DNA of 64,000 nucleotides. It comes from Calophaca sinica. Lineage: Eukaryota; Streptophyta; Magnoliopsida; Fabales; Fabaceae. The first letter of the stretch is position 1. Each line of letters starts with the position of its first letter. The DNA lies in assembly GCA_037113605.1 (NCBI GenBank), contig CM073731.1, positions 140,445,586 to 140,509,585 of the forward strand. Reading direction: 5' to 3'. The position numbers and the translations under genes were made by a program. Below, piece by piece: positions 1-10,333 of this stretch. The notes beneath the pieces are model-generated. The model was given only the letters and a program-made list of their open reading frames with translations, made no database searches and was not told where the DNA came from.

Positions 1-262
1 TTAATGGTTCACATTATCTGGTGAATGCCAAACTCACGTTCCATTTATTTATCTGGTTAACAAAATTCACTTATCTGATTAATGGTTCAGGTTATCTGGT
101 TAATGACAAAAAAAATTTAACCAATTAAAAAAAATTTTAAAAAAAATAAATTTTAAAAAAAAAGTTATCCATACAGTACGGACCATATGTCCGTACAGTA
201 TGGACCGTATATTATACGTGTCTGTGTCAAAAAATGTGTTCAAAAAACATTTTTCTAATATA
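1..262. mobile_element. Right part of a foldback MITE, cut by the window edge
   Basis: The stretch carries repeated ttatctggttaa-type motifs. It then has palindromic blocks built on gtccgtac/gtatggac and an end resembling gtgtc...aaaatgtgttcaaa. The same arrangement occurs in the complete element at 60492-61052, so this is probably a diverged relative whose left half lies outside the window. The right boundary is approximate and no target-site duplication can be tested. Confidence 0.4.
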
Positions 263-387
263 ATTACGGTTAAAGAACTAAAGTTTGAAAATTGCTTGTT
301 GCATGTGAAAAAAAAAAATGCTTGTGGCAGGTACTGTTGTGCATACCTACTCAATAATAACATCTTTTCATAGGTGACAAAAATAGT

Positions 388-676
388 AGAGGGAATATTC
401 AAAATGGTATCTGATAAAAAATATAGTATCCAATTTAGTCTCTGAAAATTAATACGTCCTATAATAGGTCTTGACAATTAATAAGTCATATGACAGACAC
501 ATCATCAACATAACAATACATCAACATTTTAATAGAAACAATTGGATGGAGGTTAACAGAGGGACTGACGTATCTCTCATTTGTAATTGTCAGAGACTAT
601 AACATGACTTATTAATTCTTAAAGACTAAATTGGGCACCATATTTTTTATCAGGAACCAATTTAAGTATTCACTCT
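388..676. mobile_element. MITE with long terminal inverted repeats
   Basis: About 65 bp at the left end (388-453: gaatattcaaaatggtatct, then ataaaaaatat) match the reverse complement of the right end (612-676), with scattered mismatches. The middle, about 150 bp, codes for nothing. The size and structure are those of a non-autonomous DNA transposon. The superfamily is not clear because no convincing target-site duplication is visible. Confidence 0.65.
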
Positions 677-980
677 AAATAATAATATACGTATATGTGA
701 CGCGGGTGGGATAGTTTGCATAATCTGCGATTGGTGCAGGATGTTCTTTTTTGTCAGAATCGGTTTGAATTGGAGGGGAAAAAATTTGATCTGTTTACAT
801 CCGAATTTATATTGGTTGGTCCGCTAAACTTACAGGTTAAACGAGTTACGATTAACAAATTTGCAGGCTACTTTGTTAATTCATATTTTTTAATATATTT
901 AGTCTTTAATATTTGATAATAAATGTATATCTTTTACATTAATTTGTAATTTTTCCAGTTTTCCGTACTTGTCAAATTTT
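677..980. other. No feature seen
   Basis: AT-rich intergenic sequence without a coding signal or repeat that I can recognise. Confidence 0.5.
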
Positions 981-3001
981 TAAGTTAAATATGTTTTTAA
1001 TTCCTTTAAATAAGAAAATATTTGCTCTTCGTGCTTAAAAAAAAAATATCATTTTGATCCGTCATTTCTAAAAATATGTCCCATTTGGTCCTTACAGATA
1101 ATTCTATCAAGTTATTTGTTGAGGAGTTAAACAAAGGGACATCTCGCCTCTTGCCACAGTTCCAATTAATCTGGCATGGCGGGAATCCCTCTTCCATTCC
1201 CCTCCCTCTCTCCTTTGAGACACACACCACCATTACCTCTCTCCCCCTTGACGGCAACCACTTTCTTCCTCTCCACCACTAACCCACCCCTCCCCCATCA
1301 ACAACACCCACCACCCCGACCCTCTCTCCACCTTCCGCTCTTTCACCCCTTTTACCTCTTAAGGTCAACGACCATCCCCACGCCTTCTGTTAGTATTTTA
1401 GTGAGATCACAAGTCCAACATTGTGGAGCCCATTTTGAGAGTGGGGATCTGTTTGTTTTATTGTCCAATATTGTGAGTGTTATTCTGTCCAAAAAAATGT
1501 CTAGACATTTTGGAGTCACGCAGTCTAGTATGTGGGACTCTTAGATAGGTTCCAACACCCCTTCAAGTCCAATGGCCTTTCAATTACTTTTTTTTTTCTC
1601 AGTTGAGACTTGGATAATTGTCTAACTTTTTTGTTTGTTCTGGGCTTGTACTCAACGAAGCTGGGGCGTTGGGCTACTTTTACTCCTTTTGTTGAGTCAC
1701 AGGCCCAATTTTTTTTTTAGTAGGTTTTTGCTTTCGGATCGGACTTTTAAGCTTGGACTCTGATACTTGTTAGTATCTAGTGTGCAGCCTATTTTGCGAG
1801 TGAGGACCTGTTTGTATTACTGGCTAATAATGTGAGTGTGTTGCCCAATAATGTGGGTTAAAAAATATCCAGGCAGTTTGAACTCACACACTCTATTATA
1901 TATCTGCTTTGTTTGCTGTTGTTCCCACCCATGTGGGATTCCTGTATATTTTCCAACACCCTTTCTTCTTCCCAGCAAAGCGTTGGCATCAAAGGGAAGC
2001 CTGCTGGAGATGCGTCTGAGATTGATGAAGGAGAAGGTAGGGATAGCAAAAATGTGTCGTTTGCGGGACAAAAACGTATGAGCAGTGGTGGGCTAACAAA
2101 AGTGGAATCGAACACGTACAGTGACGCGACATGTTCGACTTTGGGGCACTCGCGATGGTGGTGGCCACGCTCCACATGGTGGTGGTAGATGCTTCTACCA
2201 AGGGGATTTAATGGCGAAAGAGAAGGATATTCCGACTGGAGGAACACGAAGGAGACTTTGGCGGACTGGTGGCAAAGGAAAGGTGGTATGTGATGGTCCT
2301 ATGATGGTGAGAGGTCAACGAACATTGGTTGCGACAGTTGTTCGTAATGGGGTTATGTTACTAGTTGTGTGTATGAGTTGAAAGTGGAGGAGGACCATGT
2401 GGTTTGCTCAGACTGTGGTGCTGGTGTTGATTTTGTAGACGCAAGTGGACTTGGAAGAAAGTTGGATCTAGGGAAGAGATGAAGTTATGGTGGTTCAAAG
2501 CTAGTGGAGGTTGAAGATCGATAGGGATCGTTCTTCATGGTTATTTTGCTTTACATGAGTCTGACACTTGGTAAATGCCCCCAAAGAGTGTGGCTCTGGC
2601 TTCTGTAAAAGATGGTGAAGGTTCCCCTCCCTTAGAGATAGGAATGCACATAAATGGAGTCAGTGATAGCTACGCGTCTTGGAGGTTTCTGAATATTGAA
2701 GATGGTGTGTGATTTCTTGGTGTGAGGTAGAACGCAAGTGAGAGGGTTAAGGGGAGGGGAAGTGGGGAGAAAGGGGTTTTGGCCACGTGAGCTGCCACAT
2801 GGAATTAATTGTCGTGTGGTAAGAGGTGAGGTGTCACTCAATTTGACACCACAATAATTAACACGAGGAAGTTAGCTACGGGAGTCGAGGACTAAATGTG
2901 ACACAGTTCTAGAAATGAAGGATAAAATGACATCTTTTTTTTCTTTCTAGAGACTAAAAGGGAATATATTTCTATTTATAGGGACAAAATATATTTAACC
3001 T
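981..3001. mobile_element. 2-kb element with terminal inverted repeats, non-coding
   Basis: The left end (taagttaaatatgtttttaa) and the reverse complement of the right end (aaggttaaatatattttgtc) match. The similarity continues about 150 bp inwards, through tttagtc/tttggtcc-type motifs. The flanks tcaaatttt (972-980) and tcaaaattg (3002-3010) could be a degenerate 9-bp target-site duplication, as Mutator-like elements make. Terminal motifs of this ttaaatatgtttttggtcc kind are familiar to me from legume genomes. No transposase is visible. The internal sequence is C/T-rich on the left and more GC-rich on the right (about 1980-2830), which would fit acquired host sequence, but I cannot name a source gene. 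Confidence 0.5.
1385..1963 (+). repeat. Diverged direct duplication inside the TIR element
   Basis: The block at 1385-1562 recurs at 1765-1963. Both contain gttagtat, then attttg.gagtg.ggatctg, aataatgtgagtg-type and ttccaacaccc motifs in the same order. Identity is moderate, so the duplication is old. Confidence 0.5.
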
Positions 3002-5200
3002 TCAAAATTGTTGTATGGAAAAAGGTGACGACTACGATGCCCTATCAAACAGTTGGGTATCCATACCCAGGTGACATATTGAAGCAAACCTATGCTACGT
3101 GTATCCATTTGTCAATGTTATTACGAGAGGGTATTAGTCATTTAATTTGTGTAATTTCCAGATGCAACCCTTCAGAACTTGCATTTCTAACATTTGGCAT
3201 CCCCTCTTCTTTCTCAGTAAGTTTGCATTTCCACGGAAGGGCTTCATGTCCCAAGGCACCGTGTTCTGATATTGTTCTTGCTCTCCATCTTCGACCACTG
3301 ACATCTCCCTCTCTGTCTGTTGTACCTCCTGTCGATGCCTTCCCTTATTGTCGTTTTCAGCCGCTGCCGCCACCATCGGTGGTGGAGATGATGGTTTTGG
3401 ACCCTCACAGTTGCAGTTACATACCCTCACAGATGCTTTGGTCCACACCCACACAGTTGCGTATATGGAAATTTGATACAGTTGCAACTGCGAGTCCCAC
3501 CGCCATCAACGATGTTCACTTGACTTAATTGTGGTCTAGATTAAGATTAGCAAGGTACTTCCATGTCGTCCTCTCTCTGCGTTTCTGCATTTCTAGGGAG
3601 GATTATGTTCGTTGGAAACTTGAAATTATGCCAAGTGCGGGTCTTACACCTTCAAGTGTTTGATAAAATGCGCCAAAGGGCAGTAATGACTGAAGTGAAC
3701 AAGTTGTAATGACTCATTATGTCAATATTACAACATTTTTGTTATGCCAAGTGGTTTTGTTATATTCTTTCATTGCCTTTTTATCATTTTGCAATTTATT
3801 TGGCTTATTACATGTTGACTTGTTGGAGGCACATGACAGCACCCGAAAGATAAACAATATTATTTGGCTCATTAAAGTTGTCTTTTACCTTTTAATTGCC
3901 TTATTAAAAGTTGTCTTGTATTCAAAAGAGTCGCCCTAATTAAAAAGACGCAGGGTGTTGTCATAATATTAGCATGAATAAGCCAATCGAGAGCAATCTC
4001 ATGCATGAATGATACTGATTACAAGTTGTCATATGAATGATATATCACATGCTCTCTTATGAATGATATTGAGTAAGCCAATTGATTGCGTGAGTAGAAG
4101 ACAAATATGTCATATTGATTAAAATAAAAGGGTGTTGTCATATTGATTAAAAGTTCACCTTATTTTTGTGTATTTGCTGTTGTAATGTTCCATGACAGCA
4201 TGGTATATTAGATGCTCAATTTGGTACATTACCTAATTAAGAATTGGATTAAGTTCTTTGTTGTAATGCTCGAAAATTTCATCTTTGTCAATTTGCTATT
4301 GTAATGTTCGGACTTGGATTAAGAATTTGAATGAAAACTGTCATGTTCATATATTAGATGCTGGATTAAGGGAGTTGTCATGTTCATATAATAAGGGACT
4401 CAAAAGGCAATATCAAATGAGCTTAAATGAGCTGAAATGTCATACATATATCTGTTATACAATACCAAATTGGCAATGGCAAAGGCAATACAAAATCCAT
4501 ATATCCCAAAAAAAAAATGTACATCACATCCCTAAAACATGTTATATTGGCAAAACAAGACTGCTCAAAAGTTTACGTCTTCCCTATTATTCCTTAAAGT
4601 GAGAGAGACAAACACTGTAACCAAAACATTGTCCCAGTAATTAGTCAAGAAGCAGCAAGGTTGCAGCAAGAACAAATATCCCACCAATACCCCCAAAGTG
4701 GACTTGGACATCACTTTAGTCGAAAGCTCTATAGGACAAGTAACTAAGGCCTTGCTGCTTCAATCTGTTGATCTATTGGGTATACAAAAAATTGAATATT
4801 ACACCTTTTGGCAATGTCATTAATCGCATCTTCAGGACTCTTCAAGTCTCAGACAATAGAAAATTCCAAGCAGTTGACCAAGTACTACCTTGAGATTAAG
4901 TTCTACCCCACTGTTTTCCAATACTTCAACAGAGAAAAGAAGAAACAAAATAAAACATGTGAGAAATTTATGGGGGAAAAAAGAAAGAAAGAAATAATGT
5001 AGAAGCACTCATGTCAGTTAATCCATTCCCAAATTTTGAGATTTAGTAGTGATATAACTCATAGAAACCATAATCTCTGAGTTTCCCTTGTGGATTTCTT
5101 GAAATTTTGGTATTCCTTAACCTTGTCCAAGCAAAAATGTCATCTATCAAAAAACCTATACAGTAAACTACAAAATAAAAATAATGATTCAAAAAAAAAA
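3002..5200. other. Unassigned intergenic stretch
   Basis: No recognised gene. A 167-codon open frame at 3025-3528 (+) has no domain I know. Its antisense is also open, which suggests composition rather than coding. On the minus strand around 4830-4650, two short frames read like conserved peptide (a piece ending IEAARP, then a hydrophobic piece GGIFVLAATLLLLD before a stop). They are separated by a stop and could be the decayed end of a gene, but I cannot identify it. Confidence 0.35.
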
Positions 5201-5210
5201 GGAAATTATT

Positions 5211-5283
5211 GTCTGCAATTGTTTGCTATAAATTGTTGTCTGCAATTGTTTGCTATAAATGGTTGTCTGCAATTGTTTGCTGA
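5211..5283 (+). repeat. 27-bp tandem repeat, 2.7 copies
   Basis: The unit gtctgcaattgtttgctata plus seven bases occurs three times in a row, nearly identical, with the last copy incomplete. The period is a multiple of three, so the overlapping short frame shows a repeated CLQLFAIN peptide. There is no other sign that this is translated. Confidence 0.85.
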
Positions 5284-5289
5284 TGTAGA

Positions 5290-5850
5290 AGGAAGGGCCT
5301 CACACATACTAACTAACACACTAACCATGTTTCATGCTTTGCGAAGGTGGGTCTCAACCATCCTACCCAAGACACTAACCAATGTTCATCTTCGGAGGAA
5401 TGGGGGCCACACCCATTCCGAGACTCAAACCATGATTCATCCCCAGAGGAAGGCGGTCCTATCCATGCTAACTAAGACACTATCCATGATCCATATTTAG
5501 AGGAAAGTGGGCCTCATCCCAAACTAACTAAGCCATTAACCATGGCTCATCCTTAGAGCATGGTGAGGCCCACCCATACTTACTAATACACTAACCTTGG
5601 TTCATTCATGGAGGAATGTGGGTCCTATCCACACTAACCATGATTCATCCTGGGAGGAAGGCAGACCTCGCCCACACTACCTAAGACAGTAACCATGGTT
5701 CATCATTCGGGGGAATGTGGGTCTCACACATGTGAACTAAGATACTAACCATGGTTCATCCTTGGGAGAAGGTGGCCCCACACATACTAACCAAGACACT
5801 AACCATGGTTCAACCTCGGGGGAAGATGGGCCCCACTATTTATATGTAAA
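5290..5850 (+). repeat. Minisatellite, about 54-bp period, about 10 units
   Basis: The core motif aaccatggttcatcctnggg, followed by gaaggtgggcc and cacac.tactaac, recurs about ten times at spacings of 44-58 bp. Units are 70-90% alike by eye and the last three are the most regular. No coding sense is apparent. Confidence 0.8.
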
Positions 5851-5989
5851 GCCCATTTTAAGACAGGTTTATATGTAAGGTTCATTCAACAAAAAAAAAA
5901 ATACAATTAAAATAATTTGAGAATCTAGTTGATCTTCATGTGGTATCAACGACCTTATGCATCCATCTTAGTGTCACAGAATGCCATAT

Positions 5990-6290
5990 ATGGTCAGGGT
6001 TAGGGTTAATGAGTAGTACGACATAAGTTGACTTTGGTTGAGTACATGGTTAGGGTTAGGATAAAAGATTTGTTAAGAAATGAGACACTTCCATGACCCA
6101 AATTAAACAGTGGTTAGTGTCACATTAAGAAAGGCAAGACTTTTGCGCTACCTAAGTCGAACTGTGGTTAGTGCCATAATATGACATATATTGACTTTGT
6201 TTGACTGTAGAGTAGGGCTAAGGACTTTTTAAGAAATGTGAGACCTATACATTATCTAAGTTGAACTGTGGTTACTGTTTTATAAAATTA
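5990..6290 (+). repeat. Two diverged copies of a roughly 165-bp unit
   Basis: Both copies contain, in order, gacata.gttgactttg, a gggtta/gggcta run, gatttgttaagaaatg-like sequence, then acctaagtcgaactgtggtt-like sequence. They lie at about 6021-6125 and 6183-6280. A partial third piece (aagtcgaactgtggttagtg) lies between them. Confidence 0.5.
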
Positions 6291-6840
6291 ATCTATCATA
6301 TTTTTTAAAAATTTGTTAATTTTTAATATCAATTTTAAATTTTTAGTTTTTATTTAAAATGTTTTTATATTTTATTTTCTTAAAATTTCTGTTTTTTATA
6401 ACTTTTAATTTTTTATGATAAAATTAGTCTGGTGACAAAATTATATATAATATTTTAAAATAATTTTAAACCTAAATTAATTAATTTCATAGTTTTGAAT
6501 ATTAATTTTTAGTTTATATTTTAAAAAATATAAATTTATTACATTTTTTATTTTTAGATTTCATAAAGGTAATATAAAATGACCAAAATAATACTTTTTG
6601 ATTTTTTAATTTTATTAAATAATATAAAAATAATATATTAGATTAGATTTTTCAAATTCATTAGACCTTTATTTTTTTAATAATATTTGAATTCGATTTA
6701 TATTTGATTTTGCTTTTCTTAATTTTATTGTTACGAAACTTTGTGATTTATTAAAGGAATTGATTCTTTGCATATATACTATATTATTTTGTGAATTAGT
6801 ATAGGTAAGTATGTAATGTCCTGTTGTTACAGTTTTTTGG
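6291..6840. other. AT-rich stretch, no feature seen
   Basis: Very A/T-rich sequence with no open frame of note and no clear repeat boundary. Confidence 0.5.
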
Positions 6841-6856
6841 TTTTTTCCCGTCAAAT

Positions 6857-7322
6857 TCAATTGACATTGGGCCAAGCCCATTTTGGTGAACTAAACCTAG
6901 TGTCGTTGACAAAGGCATGTCGAGAACTGGAGAAAGTAGTCCACGGCGGAGATGGAAGCATGTTTAAAGACAATGCTGCGAATCGTTTCTGAGCCGACAG
7001 ACCGCATTCTTTGCTCAGACGAGATCGGTGCAACGCACCTCCCACCTGCGAACTGATCGTGTGAACTTTCAGAATTGCCAATCATCACGTTAGTGGTCTA
7101 CTTCACAAGTGCAGTGAAATATTCTCTCCAAGGCTTCTGCAAAATATTACGAACACAGCTCACAAAATCAAACCTATATGCGCTAAAAAATTCAATATTC
7201 CATTAAGAGGTTAATCATTTAAAGAAAGAAAAAAAATCCACCTACAATAAGAAAACTTCTTATTGCTATTACCTGAATAACCACCGTTGGTTCCTACGGC
7301 AGTCGCCACAAGTGCAGCCATC
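6857..7322 (-). other. Possible fragment of a spliced minus-strand gene
   Basis: On the minus strand a short frame starts with ATG at 7322 and reads MAALVATAVGTNGGYS before a good donor (G then gtaata). A good acceptor (ttttgcag) follows near 7145. The sequence after it, to about 6857, has non-random codon content, including a 74-codon frame (7081-6857) and an overlapping 63-codon frame. Joining the two exons in the expected phase runs into a stop after about 15 codons, so either the model is wrong or the fragment is dead. I do not recognise the protein. Confidence 0.22.
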
Positions 7323-7588
7323 AGTGTTTCCTAGTTGGGGTTTCTACCCAAATCAAACCTAGCAATCAGAAGTATGGTCTGTATTTTGCCAAATAGTCCT
7401 TGGGACACCATGTAATTATTAAAAGTTTATTGGTTATTTTAAAAAATAACAAAAAACTGTGTCTAACAGCTGTGTTAAAATTTATTCCACATGTATAATT
7501 AGTATCACGCCACTTCATTGTCACTTAATTTGGGTATTGATACCCAACTGATTTAATGGGTAGGTAAGAATTTACCATGGAAAAATTA

Positions 7589-7838
7589 GGGTCTGCTTAG
7601 TTTGAGAAAACATTTTCTGTTTTTATTTCATATTTTTATTTTTAGTTATAAAATTGTCTCTTATTTTCACCATGTTTTGTGTTTTCAAATATTTATATAA
7701 GAAATAGTAAAAATAAAAAATTTATTTTTACTGTTTTCTGTATCAATATTTGAAAATAGAATATAACGTAAAAATTTGAAGATAATTTTATAATTAAAAA
7801 AGAATACAAAAGATTTTCCCAAATCAAATGTATTGCCT
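7589..7838. mobile_element. Foldback MITE, roughly 250 bp
   Basis: The whole segment can fold on itself. The centre (about 7700-7742) is a near-palindrome around aaatagtaaaaataaaaaa/tttatttttactg. The outer arms pair gtttgagaaaacattttctg with the reverse complement of the aaagattttcccaaatcaaa end. hAT-like origin is possible from the ggtctg-type end, but I see no clear duplication of the target. Confidence 0.45.
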
Positions 7839-8427
7839 TTTCCATTTTAGTGTGGGTTTACCTCAACGTCTATATAAAGAATTGCGTATGAAAAATATTA
7901 AAACCGTTCTCAAATTTTTTTTTCTATGAACCGATCTTTTTGATTTATGAACTATTTTATTAGTATCAAGCTATTTACACCTCTACTTTTCTTATATGTG
8001 CCAAATCGAGCATTAGTCCCGTAATAACACATCCAATATACTCCCTTTATCACTTAATATAAAAACTCTTTAACTAACTCACTCCCACCAATAAAGTTGA
8101 TTAATTTAGTTAATATCATTAAATTTGTAAACAATTTTTATTATTTTTCCAAAATTACTCTTTAAGTTAATGAGACTCATAATCTCACTCTTTTTACTTA
8201 GTTAGTATCCACTTCATCTTCCAGATGATCAGAAGAGAGAGAGAAGGAGAGAGAGAGAGAGAATTTATGTTTGTAGTAATTCACATCATTTATTGTTTAT
8301 TCACTAAAAACAATATAAATTAATTAAGGTATTTTATTGAAAATATAATTAATGCTTGAAATTGATCTTATAAAACGGGATAAATAAATTTCTCCAAATG
8401 TTCTTATCGAGAAATACTAGAGATACA
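7839..8427. other. Intergenic, with a GA microsatellite
   Basis: AT-rich DNA without a recognisable gene. A (GA)n stretch lies at about 8232-8263. Confidence 0.6.
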
Positions 8428-8582
8428 TTTTCTAACACTCTCTTTTTAACACATTCTCTCCTATTAGTTGAAAATTATATGAGTCCCACCAAATTTATGT
8501 GGGACCCATATGATTTAGTGTGACTCATTTAAATTTTAACTAATAAAAGAGTGAGTGTTGAGAAAAAAGTGTTTGAGAGTAT
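8428..8582. mobile_element. Small MITE with long inverted repeats
   Basis: The left arm (ctaacactctctttttaaca, then cctattagttgaaaa) matches the reverse complement of the right arm (caaacacttttttctcaaca, then ttttattagttaaaat) across most of a 155-bp element. There is a short spacer around tgtgggacccatatg. No coding capacity. Confidence 0.6.
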
Positions 8583-8922
8583 ATTAATGGCACTCATTGT
8601 TCTGATATCAACGGAGGAAGGAAGTAAGATGTCATCCATTAATTACGAGGTGTTTTTGTCAAAAAAAAGGTTTATGAGGTGCAACCTACCCTTTGGTTGG
8701 TTTCACTTCATTTCACGTACAACTCAGTCCAAGACATACTTGACCGGTGGTATTTAGCATGCAAAAATGGTATATTTGTGTACCATACACAAAGACCCTT
8801 TTTTACCTTTGAGTACGGAGGGAGTATTACTTTCCCATACCCATTGACTTTTTTTGTTGGTGTACATTTTTCCTCCATGTTTTATTCAACGATAATTAAT
8901 AGCTAAACAACTCGTTACGTAA

Positions 8923-9218
8923 TATTCCTTCCGGTTTTGAATATAAGTAACAAAAATTTAAAGTTTAGTGGTCTAAAATATAAACAAATTTTAACTATCT
9001 TCACCTTATTTATTGATTTTTTTATCCAAAATACCTTTAAATTAATTCAATTTTTATTTTCAATAACTCTTTTATTCTCATAGAACAAGTTCCCATGTAG
9101 GGCAATTTGGGAAATACAATTTTTTTTATTACTTTAAGAAAAATAAATGAGATTAACTATTTTCTTTAATGGGTGTGAGATAATTTTTTTTTACTTATAT
9201 TTGAGACTGGAAGGAGTA
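8923..9218. mobile_element. Stowaway-like MITE (Tc1/mariner)
   Basis: Ends ta-ttccttccggttttgaat and, in reverse complement, ta-ctccttccagtctcaaat form inverted repeats that continue as ataagtaa. The element is bounded by TA dinucleotides, is 296 bp long and is AT-rich. The CTCCnTCCG-type end plus TA target is the Stowaway signature. Confidence 0.7.
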
Positions 9219-9716
9219 CTATTTTCATGTCATGTGGTAAATGAAATGAAATGACGTGGATTGGTGACGACAATATTTTAAAATTTTTAAAATAGATTAT
9301 ATTGTTTGACGTTGTTAAATAATGACGACGAAAAAATTATATAAAATAAATCTTATGTTCAGTGAAGATTTTCAGGTTAAAAATGAGATGAAGATTTTTT
9401 CTCCAATGGAAACATATGTGTAAATTAAATGAATGGACCCTTGACAGAGGATGTATCAACTAAATGACTTGGAAGAGTGTGAATCTAAACAATTATGGGC
9501 CAAAATGGTAATACTATAAAAACTGGTACCAAAAGGCTCCTCACAGCAAAAACGGTCTTTGAGTATGGAACCCAAATTTACTATTTTTGCATGCTAAAAG
9601 CCACCATAACTGCTTGACTTATTTGTTGGTATCACATCTTTGGGAAAAAAAATTAATATTAATACGCACAAAAGAACAGTAATTAATTATTGGTCAAATC
9701 GTCCTTTTCTTTGGAG
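9219..9716. other. No feature seen
   Basis: AT-rich intergenic DNA between two Stowaway-like elements. I see no gene or repeat structure. Confidence 0.5.
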
Positions 9717-10333
9717 TACTCCATCCATCCCATTTTGTTTGACGTTTTAGCAAAATATTATTATCTCATTTTGATAATATCAATGAAGCATTACTTATTT
9801 TTTTCTGTTATACCCTTGATTATTATATGACCGTAATATGGGTCTCATCACCATCTCCCTCGGTCTCCTCTCCCTCCGTCTAGATCTCGCTCCCTCCATC
9901 ATCCACCAGATCTGATTTCTATGCGATCCACCACCACCTCTCAACTTCTCACTCGCTCACTTCCTCTTCTCAGCGATCTTGTCTCTGCGATCAACTTCAA
10001 GGAACCGCCCTCGGTCTCATCACCATCTCCCTTGGTCGTTCTCATCTCCCTCCTGCAAGATCTCTCTCGGCCTCATCTTCCTCCGTCCAGATCTTGCTCC
10101 CTCCATTTCCCTTCGTCCGATTGCTTTGCAAACCGATTTCTGTTTCGTCTGATTTCAAGGAATGCTTGTTCATGTTTTCTGGTTTTGGAAGAATTAATTG
10201 GTGTTTCTGAAGGGGAACAATTTTCAGGCATTTAACTAGTTTTGGAAACGAGAGAGATGAGAGAGAGAGAGGGAGGAGAGATGAGAGAGAGAGGGAGGAG
10301 AGAGAGGATGGAGTAGGTGGGGAGTGGCAAATT

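Noticed and set aside
3025..3528. 167-codon frame as a gene
   Set aside because: No known domain, the antisense strand is open over the same stretch, and there is no supporting splice or promoter context.
5995..6065. Telomere-like ggttaggg words
   Set aside because: Only a few scattered gggttagg units occur within a longer repeat, and the plant telomere unit is tttaggg. There is no array.
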